Below, piece by piece: positions 41,743 through 50,221 of a stretch of DNA of 64,000 nucleotides. Both the position numbers and the translations under genes were made by a program. Numbering within the stretch: position 1 is the first letter of the stretch; every line of letters starts with the position of its first letter. Under the pieces are notes generated by a model. The model saw only the letters and a program-made list of their open reading frames with translations, made no database searches and was not told the origin of the DNA. The DNA is from Nonomuraea endophytica (GTDB lineage: Bacteria > Actinomycetota > Actinomycetes > Streptosporangiales > Streptosporangiaceae): contig NZ_JACHIN010000010.1 of assembly GCF_014203235.1 (NCBI RefSeq), forward strand, positions 248,001-312,000, read 5' to 3'.

Positions 41743-41838
41743 GAGAACACGAGGCCCGAGGGCCGATCTACCGCGAGGCAGCAGCCGCGTCTCCCCCTGC
41801 CTCTGCAACTTGATTGCTCCACGCAAACAGAGCTGAGC

Positions 41839-42003
41839 ATGACTGAGCCCGCATATAGGTCCCGAAGGACCGTGGGGGCGTTTTCGCGCTGGGGAGCCAA
41901 CTGCCGATACGCCGCAGATAGGGCCCATCACCTTAACGCGCTCGCCGAATCGGTCAGCGATGCCTTGAGCGGACATAGCATCGATCAACCAACATCGCGC
42001 TAG
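41839..42003 (+). CDS. small basic protein, 54 aa
   Basis: ATG 41839 opens YRSRRTVGAFSRWGANCRYA, then ADRAHHLNALAESVSDALSG. It is helical and Arg/Ala-rich. The ribosome-binding site is weak (GAG), and base composition is less GC-biased than core genes. I have seen similar short Arg-rich sequences in actinomycete accessory DNA, but cannot assign it. Confidence 0.4.
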   Translation: MTEPAYRSRRTVGAFSRWGANCRYAADRAHHLNALAESVSDALSGHSIDQPTSR

Positions 42004-42020
42004 GGGTGCCGAATCTCCAT

Positions 42021-42122
42021 CTACTTGCGGGAGCGTCGGGCAATCCGAACTACGAGATAGACGACTCCGCCGATAACTGCAAGTATCGGGAGCCATATCA
42101 ACAGTTCATTGTAGTTGAACAT
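42021..42122 (-). CDS. 33-aa single-span membrane peptide
   Basis: ATG 42122 encodes a peptide with one membrane helix (LLIWLPILAVIGGVVYLVVR) and a basic tail (RIARRSRK). Such a clean hydrophobic-plus-basic pattern is unlikely by chance, but no ribosome-binding site is seen. It could be a small membrane regulator or toxin-like peptide. Confidence 0.35.
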   Translation of the reverse strand: MFNYNELLIWLPILAVIGGVVYLVVRIARRSRK

Positions 42123-42212
42123 ATAGGCAAGATATCAGGCTTACGCCTCGATGTCCATCGTCAATAATTCTACAAACTGAACCACAGCAAGGCTAATCTG
42201 GGCACACCGTAA

Positions 42213-42250
42213 GGCTGCTGAGGTACGACTTTGGTCGCACCCCAGCAGCC
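42213..42250. terminator. hairpin between opposing small genes
   Basis: GGCTGCTG (42213-42220) pairs with CAGCAGCC (42243-42250), with an inner stem CGAC/GTCG and a TTTG loop; CGCTTCTTCTCT follows. It can end transcription from either side. Confidence 0.65.
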
Positions 42251-42280
42251 CGCTTCTTCTCTCCAGCCCCTATGGCTGGA

Positions 42281-42673
42281 CTAGCTCATATTCACGCATT
42301 CCTGGTTGCGTGATATCCCATTTGTGTAGAACGTTCCGCAAACCTTTCTCATTGCTCGATAGTTTTGATTGAAGGGGACTGTTATGTCTGGAGTGTATGG
42401 GCAGGGAGGGCTTTGCATATATCTCGGCGACCATCTTTGGTCGATTATGACGCCGGCGGCGTCATGTATCGTGATCCTTGCCTGATAGTCGCACACGAAC
42501 CCGAACTGGCTAAATTTAGCCCAGACGGACTCTACGTAACGCGCTTGGCCGTTTACTCGGATCTCGCCGGGATACAGTGGCGTGGGGGATGCGTACGCGT
42601 TCGACGGGGTGGCTGCAGTGATGGCGAGCAGCGCCACGATGAGCCCTAATGACACCCGTTTGCCGAGTCTCAT
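42281..42673 (-). CDS. secreted Cys-containing protein, paralogue 1
   Basis: ATG 42673 (7 nt behind GAGGAG) gives 130 residues; an in-frame ATG 42688 lacks a ribosome-binding site. A signal peptide (KRVSLGLIVALLAITAATPS, cleavage near NAYA) is followed by an extracellular domain with FVCDYQARITIHDAAG, QRWSPRYMQSPPC and VCGTFY, so four Cys. It aligns with the next gene in the CDYQA and WSPR blocks. Base composition is low for the window, suggesting transfer. Function unknown. Confidence 0.7.
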   Translation of the reverse strand: MRLGKRVSLGLIVALLAITAATPSNAYASPTPLYPGEIRVNGQARYVESVWAKFSQFGFVCDYQARITIHDAAGVIIDQRWSPRYMQSPPCPYTPDITVPFNQNYRAMRKVCGTFYTNGISRNQECVNMS

Positions 42674-42817
42674 ACGGAGTCTCCTCATTGTAACGGGACG
42701 GACGATTGTGTCAGTGTCAGCACCTTGGCACCTAGTTCGCTTCTTCTCTTGCGAGCTCGCGCTATTGCTTCTCCATTACGACTTTGGGTACATGTCGAGA
42801 TTTGGAGGGCGGGCGGC

Positions 42818-43378
42818 CTAGAAGGTTAGGTTGAAGCACATTCGTCCGACTCGCTCGTCGCTTTCGTACCATGAGATGCAGGCGGTTGTGCCCGTTGGGA
42901 AGCTTTGTCGCGTATCGACGGTGAACCATCCCCGGAAGCTGCACTCGGGCCTTCGAGGGCTCCATTGACTGTAGATTCTGGTGCTTCCTGCGTACACGCT
43001 CAGGTTGGCCTGATAGTCACAGGTCATGAGGCCCGTGAATGGCTGTCGTTGTGCGTCCCAGTTGTTGATGTACTTCCCGGTGCCGTAGATCTTGCCGCAT
43101 ACGTAGCCGTTCGACGAGTGGGGAGTGCAGGCGGCGGCATCCTGGGGTGTGATCGGCTTCTTCAGAACGGTCGGGGGCTCGGCCTCGCAGGGGTCGGTGA
43201 CCTTGCACCCATCACCCGGCTCAGCGTGGACGAGCGGGTAGGTGTCCGCCGTTGTGGTCTGACCTGGTGTGCTGTCGGCGCCAACTGTAGGCGCTGGATC
43301 GGCGCTTGCCGGAACGCCGGCTGCGATCATGGCTACTGCTAAGGCCATGATCAGCGGTAGGAGACGTTTGAGGAACAT
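42818..43378 (-). CDS. secreted Cys-containing protein, paralogue 2
   Basis: The 186-residue product has a signal peptide (FLKRLLPLIMALAVAMIAAG) and a Thr/Pro-rich spacer. Its domain shares TCDYQANLSVYAG, YSQWSPRRPECSF and the Cys spacing with paralogue 1. Extra Cys pairs occur in the spacer (CKVTDPCEAEPP). Tandem secreted paralogues with a conserved core suggest an effector, inhibitor or cell-surface protein family. I do not recognise it. Confidence 0.7.
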   Translation of the reverse strand: MFLKRLLPLIMALAVAMIAAGVPASADPAPTVGADSTPGQTTTADTYPLVHAEPGDGCKVTDPCEAEPPTVLKKPITPQDAAACTPHSSNGYVCGKIYGTGKYINNWDAQRQPFTGLMTCDYQANLSVYAGSTRIYSQWSPRRPECSFRGWFTVDTRQSFPTGTTACISWYESDERVGRMCFNLTF

Positions 43379-43755
43379 GGGAGTAGAATCCTCCTTGCAC
43401 TACGGTGCCCCACGGGCGGAATAAGCTGTCCAGGCGTGTCCGTCCGTGGGACTGCGATGGTTTTGACTCGCCCCCTAAACCCTTTGGGCCAGTCACTAGA
43501 AGAGGCTATGCGCGGCCAAACGACAGGGTCAACCTATTGACTCCGCGCGATCAAGCGCTGTAGTCGTCGATAAGGTTCAATATTGGACCATCTATACGCG
43601 CAGGTCACGGAGCCGCAGAAGCGATCGCAGTTTAGTTGCAGACCAATTGGAAAATCGGAAGTTTCTTTCAAGTCCCCGATCGACGCTGGATGTGGGCATG
43701 ACAGAACGAAGCGTTATTGATGCCCGTTTTGGGGATCTAGACCTTATATAGATAA
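43379..43755. other. intergenic region without recognisable gene
   Basis: This stretch upstream of secreted paralogue 2 is comparatively AT-rich. It holds short opposing frames with poor codon bias, and I see no convincing gene, RNA or repeat. It probably contains the promoter of the secreted protein gene. Confidence 0.4.
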
Positions 43756-43786
43756 GCCCTTTAGGCCCAGTTGGGGCCGAAAGGGC
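43756..43786 (-). terminator. intrinsic terminator, minus strand
   Basis: GCCCTTTAGGCCC (43756-43768) pairs with GGGCCGAAAGGGC (43774-43786), one mismatch, 5-nt loop. On the minus strand a TTATCTATATAA tail follows. It ends the transcript of the short frame at 43810. Confidence 0.65.
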
Positions 43787-43809
43787 TCGATTCTGCCTAT
43801 TTTGCGCGC

Positions 43810-43881
43810 TCAGTTCCCAGTGGTCGCCAGCCACCAGCCGAACGCCACGGTCGGCAGGAGGAACGGGCCGAGCATGTACAT
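43810..43881 (-). pseudogene. fragment of a small membrane protein
   Basis: A minus-strand frame encodes MYMLGPFLLPTVAFGWWLAT then TGN, with ideal codon bias, and ends just before a terminator. Upstream in the same frame PCTCFRKFP is also protein-like, but a TAG precedes it and no start is available there. It is probably the 3' part of a decayed membrane protein gene, or a 23-aa peptide. Confidence 0.35.
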
Positions 43882-44345
43882 CGGGAACTTCCGGAAGCAC
43901 GTACACGGCCCAGGCCGGTCCAGCTACGTGACGCCTGACAGCCTCAGTACATGAAACCCGGAACGTCCAAAGCTTGCCGGTCTGGCGCCACCAGGACGCC
44001 CGTCTTCCAGCGCAGTCCACAACCTCCCTTTCGCCACGTGACCAGCCGCTATCTTGATCTATTTCCGTCACATGCCGATAACGCGGCGGACCCCCCGGTG
44101 TTGCGCGCGGACACTCTCAGCTTTGCAGCGCTCTTCTCCCTGCGTCGCGTTGCCGGTTGAGGGTTGTCCCCCGGCGGGGATCCGATTTCGGTGCCTGGAG
44201 GGAGAGATCTACTCCCGTCCGGCGATCACGGATTGCACGCCCTGGCAGCGTGGACAATCGTGAGCGGGCGGCAACGGCCGACACAGCGCGTCTCGGTCCG
44301 TCAGGACTGCGCACCGGACGGTCCGGTGAGACAGGAGACGAACAC
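43882..44345. other. intergenic region without recognisable gene
   Basis: About 460 bp holding only overlapping frames with mixed codon bias. I see no RNA gene or repeat. It probably carries the promoter for the small gene at 44346. Confidence 0.4.
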
Positions 44346-44468
44346 GTGTCGGATGACGACCGCGACGGCGGGAACAAGCGCCACCAGTGGGCCCGCACCA
44401 GCTTGGCAATCGCCAAGCTGGTGCTGTGGATTCTGTGGGTGACCTTCGACCCGCGCCACCCCTTCTAA
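44346..44468 (+). CDS. 40-aa single-span membrane protein
   Basis: GTG 44346, 9 nt behind AGGAGA, encodes a charged start (DDDRDGGNKRHQWAR) and a membrane helix (TSLAIAKLVLWILWVTF) with a short tail. A perfect 12-bp inverted repeat (CACCAGCTTGGC and its complement, 44396-44423) lies inside the gene, so its mRNA folds strongly. A hairpin follows the stop. Confidence 0.6.
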   Translation: MSDDDRDGGNKRHQWARTSLAIAKLVLWILWVTFDPRHPF

Positions 44469-44476
44469 CGGGTGGC

Positions 44477-44526
44477 TGGGCCTCCTGCCAGCGGAGATCG
44501 GCGAAACCAAGCGGGCAGGAGGCCCA
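44477..44526 (+). terminator. hairpin after the 40-aa gene
   Basis: TGGGCCTCCTGCC (44477-44489) pairs perfectly with GGCAGGAGGCCCA (44514-44526) across a 24-nt loop. There is no U-tract. Confidence 0.5.
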
Positions 44527-44649
44527 TCGACAGACTAGGTCGGCGGCAACAGCCTGAAAAAGACGAGATCTCTTCCACCCGGTAGAAGAATTCCATCACC
44601 CAGCGGGTACTCACCTTCAACCTGGAGGGACATCCTCGAAGATCTCCAC

Positions 44650-45210
44650 GTGGAGGGTTCGCACAGCCGGGTGTTAGCTCCTAGGGTTTCGCTCCTCGCC
44701 ATCGCAGCGCTCGTCACCACCGCTGGTGTCCGGCTCATCCCTGAAGGCGCCAGTGCCCTCCTCCTCGCCGCAGGTGCAATGATGGGGGTAACCGGCTGTT
44801 CATGGTGGTCTTCGGGCCTCGTGTTGGCTTGGTTTCGGGTAATTCGACGGCCTCCGGGCGCTAGGGGTAGCGCAGCCTTCCGGAGGCCGTCTTGCATGCA
44901 CTCCCATGCGGTGCCAGTCGGCCCCGGCAGGACCGGGCCCTCCGTGTTACCCGTTTGCAGGCAGGTTCTCCTCGCCGCCATCCTGCGTCAGTTCCGCAGG
45001 AGTGGCCAGCCGCAGCGTCTGCCACCCATCCGCGTCCGCCTCTATGTGCCAATGGAAAGGCAACACCCGCACCATCCCGGCTGCCATTGGTGCAAGGCGA
45101 GCACCAGCCAGTCGGGCAGTCTTCAACCCCGCCCCCGCCCCATCGAACGTGACGTCAGCGCTGAAGGTCGCATCGTGGAAACTGGCGCCACCGATGAACA
45201 TCGCGCCTGA
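44650..45210 (+). CDS. possible membrane protein, doubtful 3' half
   Basis: From GTG 44650 the first 65 residues contain two hydrophobic segments (VSLLAIAALVTTAGVRLI; ASALLLAAGAMMGVTG) and look like a small membrane protein. The frame then runs through a perfect terminator hairpin at 44846-44891 and antisense to the pentapeptide gene, where it is Arg/Pro/His-rich and unlikely to be coding. It may be a gene that lost its end. Low confidence. Confidence 0.25.
   Translation: MEGSHSRVLAPRVSLLAIAALVTTAGVRLIPEGASALLLAAGAMMGVTGCSWWSSGLVLAWFRVIRRPPGARGSAAFRRPSCMHSHAVPVGPGRTGPSVLPVCRQVLLAAILRQFRRSGQPQRLPPIRVRLYVPMERQHPHHPGCHWCKASTSQSGSLQPRPRPIERDVSAEGRIVETGATDEHRA
44846..44891. terminator. nested perfect hairpin
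   Basis: GACGGCCTCCGG (44846-44857) pairs with CCGGAGGCCGTC (44880-44891), and inside it GCGCTA/TAGCGC forms a second perfect stem. It lies downstream of the minus-strand pentapeptide gene. A similar GGCCTCCGG stem occurs at 46324. Confidence 0.7.
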
Positions 45211-46272
45211 GAACTCAGCATTGCCGTCGAAAGTCACGCCCACAAACTCTGTGCCGCCGTTGAAAGTCGCACCGCTAAACGAAGCAACGCCGTCGAAGGT
45301 CCCTCCGTTGAACCCGACACGACCGTTGAAAATCACACCGTCGAATGTGGCGCCGCCATTGAAAGTTGTGCCACCGAACCAAGCATCGCGGTCGAAGATG
45401 GCATCGTTGCAGACCGCAGTGCCGTGAAAGGTTGCCAAGTCAAACCTGGCGCTTCTGATACGACAGGCTCTGAGATCGAGGTCGCTGAGCGTGGCGCCGA
45501 TGAGGTCGAGGTGGATGTCAGCCCAGTGGCGGCTGCTGCGATCGAGGGGGCGAGGCCACCACCGGGAGGGCGCTGCCGAAGTCTGGTGGCGCAGGTGGTC
45601 GGTCAGAATGCGCTGGGCGGTCAGACGAACCTGGAACTCCTCAAGAGGATCGTGTCTGGGGGAGTTCGAGAGCTTGGCCACTCCGCCGATGACAGTCCGG
45701 GGGACCCCAGGTTCATTCTGCTGGATCTGTCTGTCCGGGGGGTGTTCGTATGGCATCCTCAAGTAGGCGCAGATCACGTTAACGATGGTCTGCCGCAGCG
45801 CCGGCGTGTCCTGCCCCAGGCGCTCCAGCGCATACAGGCCGCCGAGCCGGACTGGCGCCTTGTCATGGCCGAGCTGCTCGACCGCCTTCGTGTACAGCTC
45901 GGTGACCCGGCGCTCGCTAGCGTCGTGAGTGGTGTGCCAGGTAGCCACCTCCTGGTGACGCTGCCGCCGTACCGCCAGCAGGAGCGTCACGCCAGCGCCG
46001 ACACCGGCCGCTGCCGCGAGCGCGGTGCGTACAGCCTCGATCCGAGTGGAGACCTGCTGAGGGATCGGCAGATGGGGCAGCCCTTGCAGCAGCCATTGCG
46101 CGGTGCCCCAGGCGGCGGCACCGATGAGCAGCGCGCCGGGCAGGACCCACCACAGCATCGAGCGGGGCGGACGCAGCTCGGGCGGGCGTGATGGTGGTCG
46201 GGGGGAGCGGCGGAGGAGCCTCATGCCCTCATTGCACCGCGGACTGAAGTTCCAGCGAGGCTGGGTGCTCAA
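44947..46272 (-). CDS. membrane-anchored pentapeptide-repeat protein
   Basis: The frame from TTG 46272 gives 441 residues; ATG 46224 is an alternative. Two membrane segments near the N-terminus (LWWVLPGALLIGAAAWGTAQ; AVRTALAAAAGVGAGVTLLL) precede a helical segment with ELYTKAVEQLGHDKAPVRLG and RQTIVNVICAYLRMPYE. These are typical of actinobacterial pentapeptide proteins. The repeat region (about 280-400: FNGGATFDGVIFNGRVGFNG and so on) forms a right-handed helix. The function is unknown. The C-terminal end overlaps a plus-strand frame that I regard as doubtful. Confidence 0.8.
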   Translation of the reverse strand: MSTQPRWNFSPRCNEGMRLLRRSPRPPSRPPELRPPRSMLWWVLPGALLIGAAAWGTAQWLLQGLPHLPIPQQVSTRIEAVRTALAAAAGVGAGVTLLLAVRRQRHQEVATWHTTHDASERRVTELYTKAVEQLGHDKAPVRLGGLYALERLGQDTPALRQTIVNVICAYLRMPYEHPPDRQIQQNEPGVPRTVIGGVAKLSNSPRHDPLEEFQVRLTAQRILTDHLRHQTSAAPSRWWPRPLDRSSRHWADIHLDLIGATLSDLDLRACRIRSARFDLATFHGTAVCNDAIFDRDAWFGGTTFNGGATFDGVIFNGRVGFNGGTFDGVASFSGATFNGGTEFVGVTFDGNAEFSGAMFIGGASFHDATFSADVTFDGAGAGLKTARLAGARLAPMAAGMVRVLPFHWHIEADADGWQTLRLATPAELTQDGGEENLPANG

Positions 46273-46323
46273 GTCGTGATCGGGCGAGAATGATGGCGGG
46301 CGGTGGAGGTGTGAGTGAGCGAT

Positions 46324-46367
46324 GCGGCCTCCGGGTTGATGCGTTAGCCAAACGCTCCGGAGGCCGC
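46324..46367. terminator. nested perfect hairpin after the kinase gene
   Basis: GCGGCCTCCGG (46324-46334) pairs with CCGGAGGCCGC (46357-46367); GCGTT/AACGC forms an inner stem. It lies 143 bp downstream of the kinase stop and upstream of the pentapeptide gene. Confidence 0.7.
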
Positions 46368-46510
46368 CGTATCTCCCTCACCCGAATGTGAGCCACGACC
46401 CGAAGGACGCGAAGAGACAGCGTTCAGTATCGCACTGCCGGCTCTCCTTCGGCATGTTCACAGCAAGGCCGAATCGGTTTTGGTGGGGGTGGGCTTCTGC
46501 ATTTGCCTGC

Positions 46511-47926
46511 TCACCTGGGTGCTGCTGACCTGATGACGATGAACTCATCGGGCGTCTCCGCAGTGAACGCGTCACCGTAGATGCCGAGTCCGTTGGCAGG
46601 CTCCGTGCCTCGTTTCACCGCGAATTCGACAGTGTTGCCGCCAGGCTTCAGGATGCGGGCGTCGAAACGCCAGGTGTATGGGGCGCCGCGCCCGTCGTCG
46701 GGGATGACCAGTTGGGTACCGAGGCTGACGCCGTTCACCTTGACCTCCACTGCCGAGTAGGCGTCCACGGGGCCGGAGAACCCGACGGCGTCGGCCGACA
46801 GACGGGCTCCCACCTCAGCCTCGCCGGTGCTGGCCTTCGGGTACGTGAAGCGGTACATGAACGACCCGGTGACCTGGCCGTAGGCGGTCCCATTAGTGAG
46901 ACCGTACCGAACAAGGTTGTGATCATTCTCGTAGACGGGCCCGTACTTGGACCACTGTGACATGTCCTTATCGAAAGCCGCGGGACGGATACGAATCTCG
47001 TTCGTGGCCGGGGAAGTGAGCAAGTGCAGCGCGAGGACGACGATGAGTACCGCGGCGACCGAAGCGATAGCTAACCAAGGCCCTGCACGGCGTCTTCGCA
47101 GCCCGGACGGCGGCGGGATATTGCCGCTCGCCTCGGCCAGCAGGGCGAGCGCTTCAAGGGCGCGCAGGCGCCGCACCGGATCCTTGTTGAGCAGCCCGCT
47201 TATAACCTTGGCGAGTGGTCCCGCCCGGCGCATAGGCTCAGGTTCTTCGGTCAGCAACTTGGCACATACGGCGGCGGAGTGCGGGGCCTGGAAAGGCGGG
47301 CGTCCCTCGACTGCGGCATACAGCGTGGCGCCTAGCGACCACAGGTCGGACTGCGCAGTAGCCCGTAATCCGCGTATCTGCTCCGGAGCCATATAGGCAG
47401 GGGTGCCAACTAGAACCCCGGATTCGGTCACGGCTGTCTCGCCCTCGATCATGGCGATACCAAAGTCCGTCAGCACGACCCGGTCGCCGGTGATGAGCAC
47501 GTTGGCGGGTTTCACGTCCCTATGTACGATGCCGGCCGCGTGCGCCGCCGCCAACGCGTGAAGGACAGCCATGCTGATACGGGCCACCCGTTGTGGTGAG
47601 AGCGGGCCTGCCTCGAGGAGGTCGGCCAGGGAGTGGCCGTCGATCAGCTCCATCACGATCCACGGTCGGTTGTCAGGGCCGTCCAGCACATCGTGCACGG
47701 TGACTACGCCGATGTGGTTGAGCTGGGCTGCGGAGCGGGCCTCACGCCGTACCCGCCGACACCACTCTCGGGCGCGGCTTGCGTCCGAGAGTGACAGCGT
47801 GAGTTCCTTTAGGGCCACGTTCCTGCCGAGTTCCTCGTCGTGGGCCTTCCAGACGACGCCCATGCCGCCCCGCCCGATCACGTTCATGAGCCGGTAGCGC
47901 CCGGCCAGCAGGAATCCCGCCCGCAT
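46511..47926 (-). CDS. membrane Ser/Thr protein kinase with extracellular beta-sandwich sensor
   Basis: The 471-residue protein has a complete Hanks kinase domain (about 10-265): GRGGMGVVWKA, VALKEL (Lys), HRDVKPANVL, DFGIAM and TPAYMAPEQIRG. A Pro/Arg-rich juxtamembrane part and one membrane helix (about 285-307: WLAIASVAAVLIVVLALHLL) follow. The outside domain of about 150 residues (YGLTNGTAYGQVTGSFMYRF, then GGNTVEFAVKRGTEP) looks like a carbohydrate-binding-type beta-sandwich. It would sense an external, perhaps glycan, signal. All catalytic residues are present. Confidence 0.9.
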   Translation of the reverse strand: MRAGFLLAGRYRLMNVIGRGGMGVVWKAHDEELGRNVALKELTLSLSDASRAREWCRRVRREARSAAQLNHIGVVTVHDVLDGPDNRPWIVMELIDGHSLADLLEAGPLSPQRVARISMAVLHALAAAHAAGIVHRDVKPANVLITGDRVVLTDFGIAMIEGETAVTESGVLVGTPAYMAPEQIRGLRATAQSDLWSLGATLYAAVEGRPPFQAPHSAAVCAKLLTEEPEPMRRAGPLAKVISGLLNKDPVRRLRALEALALLAEASGNIPPPSGLRRRRAGPWLAIASVAAVLIVVLALHLLTSPATNEIRIRPAAFDKDMSQWSKYGPVYENDHNLVRYGLTNGTAYGQVTGSFMYRFTYPKASTGEAEVGARLSADAVGFSGPVDAYSAVEVKVNGVSLGTQLVIPDDGRGAPYTWRFDARILKPGGNTVEFAVKRGTEPANGLGIYGDAFTAETPDEFIVIRSAAPR

Positions 47927-48388
47927 CGGCAGACCCTTTCCGCGTGTGGTGTAGCGGTGGATCGCTGTGATCGTACTCCTTGGGGCTCATGGTTAGGGGC
48001 CGATGGCTAGCTTGCGCAGTGGAAGCTGTGAGCTTGACGTACGTCTCGGTCAGCGTTGACCCTCTGGCTCCCTGACCGCAGGCCGCTGCCCAGGCGTGCG
48101 ATAGCAGCCCATTTCTGGATGTAGCCGACATCGTCGCAACAGTCGGCAGCCACCTGGGCAGGGGCGCGACCCGCATGCCCGTCATCCGGGACGGCGACAC
48201 TTGGGCGCTGCTGACCCCGGAGGGCGCGCTCCGGCCTGGTCGGTGACGCCAACCTCGGACCGTTCAGATCGTTCGGGAATTTCGCGCAAAACTGGTAAAT
48301 ATCATCTTGTGCGGGTTAGGGTCGAAACACCAGACCCTGTCCCAACCCTCGACAGCGACCCCCCTCAAGGAGCCCTTGAAAAGCAGAA
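47927..48388. other. intergenic region with a possible coding remnant
   Basis: Upstream of the kinase gene I see no intact gene. A plus-strand frame ending at 48246 (DVADIVATVGSHLGRGATRM, then PVIRDGDTWALLTPEGALRP) is protein-like with good codon bias, but begins after a stop at about 48076 without a start codon. It is probably the 3' remnant of a lost gene. Confidence 0.35.
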
Positions 48389-48409
48389 ACGCCCCGCACT
48401 GCGGGGCGT
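48389..48409. terminator. perfect short hairpin
   Basis: ACGCCCCGC (48389-48397) and GCGGGGCGT (48401-48409) pair perfectly around ACT. It lies just before the replication-initiator remnant and would end transcripts entering it. Confidence 0.65.
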
Positions 48410-48423
48410 CCCTTCACATCTGA

Positions 48424-49707
48424 ACAGCAAGCGGATCAACTGCCTCGCTCCGGCCCAGGCGACCAACCAAACGGCCAGAGCGGCGCATCACCAGATCCAC
48501 AATTGCTTGGAGACTTACCATAGCACTTCGCCAAGCGGCTAGTCCTGCATGCCCCGAAACAGGCACACAGCTCGCCGTCCCCGGTCTCACGGCCCACCTC
48601 GCCGAAGATGAGCACCACGCCGAACAGCGCATCGTCGCGCCCGCTATCGGCCTCTGGTTCGACGCCGTCGACTACCTGTCCGGCGCGACCAACCGCCGTA
48701 ACGACTGGCGACGCCGCATCCTCCAGCTCGCCTGGCAGCTCATGAAGCGCTCCACCCGAGACATGCTCACCGCGCCCAAGAAGGGCGCCACCTGGGCCGT
48801 ACTCGCCGAAGAGCTCGGCGTCAGCACGCGCACCATCGCCAGCTACCTGGCCTGGATGCGCGACAACGGCCTGCTGCTCACCGAGGTGCACGGCACGACC
48901 GTCCGCTACCGGCACGGCACCATGTACGGCGCACGCGACGACGGCCGGGGCAACGAGGCCGCCCAGTACCGCCTGACGATCCCCACCAGCATCCTGGAGG
49001 GCGACCTCGAAAGCGACGCCTCGGACGCCGACCAGGACGAGATCCCCTGGCCGGTCGAAACCGTCGCGACTCGCCCCCACCTCACCCCAGTGACCAGCAT
49101 TTCCGCAGGTGATAGCCCTGGGGACGAAACTTTCACCCCCGCCCTTGTGGTTGCTCTTGAGGGAGGAGCTCTCCCATACGCACGCGCGCACGCGCGCGAA
49201 GAGACCGGCAAGATCTGGCGACGCACCATTCGCCCCAACCGGCAAGCGGAAATGCTTGCTGCATGTGAACGACTCCGCTCCGACAACCTGACACTCCGGG
49301 CGCTGTCGGCGCGCGATCTACGCTCCCTGCTCCGGCCTCTGTTCAAGGCCGGAGCGACGCCCGCTGACGTGGAGTACGCGCTGAACGTTCGCCCGGACGG
49401 GGAGCGATGGGGCCACGTCGACCCCAGCTCGCCGATCCTGCCGCTGCCCCCGGCAGTTCGAACTCGGACCCTGCGTGCCCGTCTCCGCCACCGCCTGGCC
49501 CTCTGGCTCGGCCCGGAGAGGGAGTTCGCTGGGGAGTTGCCGTCCCACGCGGAAGCGTGCGCCGCCAAGGCTCGTGTGCGTTCCCAGGAGGCGCTGCCGG
49601 CCAGCGCCCGCCGTCAGACGGCTGACGATGTTCGGGCGGCTGTCGAGTCGTGCGCGCGGGGTGTCGCTGCGGCGAGGGCCGCGCTGCGCGGCAAAGGTGC
49701 GGCCTGA
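48424..49707 (+). pseudogene. plasmid/ICE replication initiator-like HTH protein lacking a start
   Basis: Convincing coding sequence runs from about 48524 (LTAHLAEDEHHAEQRIVAPA, then GLWFDAVDYLSGATN) through a helix-turn-helix (TWAVLAEELGVSTRTIASYL) to 49707. No ATG, GTG or TTG with a ribosome-binding site exists in frame before ATG 48742, which lies inside the conserved part. The C-terminal half is Arg/Ala-rich (SARDLRSLLRPLFKAGATPA). Proteins of this type act as replication initiators in actinomycete plasmids and integrative elements. The gene appears truncated at its 5' end. Confidence 0.6.
49240..49261. repeat. 22-bp palindrome copy outside the prophage
   Basis: CGGCAAGCGG, AA, ATGCTTGCTG matches 16 of 20 arm positions of the prophage palindrome, inside the replication-initiator remnant. 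It is the only good match I noticed beyond 31 kb, and lies in another mobile-element gene. Confidence 0.4.
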
Positions 49708-49787
49708 ACCGCCTCGCTAAGTACGGACGCTGTGTACATTCTGTAGTTGACTATTCACTATGAGTGGCAGCTCTGATGGAGGTGCGA

Positions 49788-50105
49788 ATGTTCGCGCAGG
49801 TAAAACGCATGGTCCGTGTCGGCGGCGCTCTGACTGTGGCGTTCGTGGTAGTGGCCGTGACAGCGGTTCCCGCCCACGCCGGGAGGGGGACGTTGTGGAT
49901 CAGCGGGGCGCCCATCGTCAACCCGCCCCGTGGCTGCCACGACTACCCGGGCAGCGACATCCACTACATACGGAACGACCTTGAGCGTTCGCATGTCGAC
50001 GCGTACAGAGATGACAACTGCGATCCGGAGCAGTACATCGGCACCGTGTATCGGGGCAAGGATGGCATCTACCGCGTCGGGTCCTACTTTGTCGCCGACT
50101 TCTGA
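49788..50105 (+). CDS. small secreted protein
   Basis: ATG 49788, 5 nt behind GGAGGT, gives 105 residues. The signal peptide (VKRMVRVGGALTVAFVVVAV, cleavage near AHA) precedes a mature part with LWISGAPIVNPPRGCHDYPG and NCDPEQYIGTVYRGKDGIYR. Two Cys probably form one disulfide. The pattern resembles beta/gamma-crystallin-like or protease-inhibitor-type secreted proteins of actinomycetes; not assigned. Confidence 0.7.
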   Translation: MFAQVKRMVRVGGALTVAFVVVAVTAVPAHAGRGTLWISGAPIVNPPRGCHDYPGSDIHYIRNDLERSHVDAYRDDNCDPEQYIGTVYRGKDGIYRVGSYFVADF

Positions 50106-50221
50106 GTAGCACCATGTCGCGGGGTGGCGGGAAGCGGGCAGGCCTGCACGGCGCGAAAAGCGCGCCGACAGCTGTCCGGCGCCCGGGTAAAGCGCTCCAA
50201 AAATCTACTTTGTAAGGGCGC

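Noticed and set aside
43592-44071. 159-codon minus-strand frame
   Set aside because: It passes through an intrinsic terminator and out of frame with the better-supported short membrane fragment at 43810-43881.
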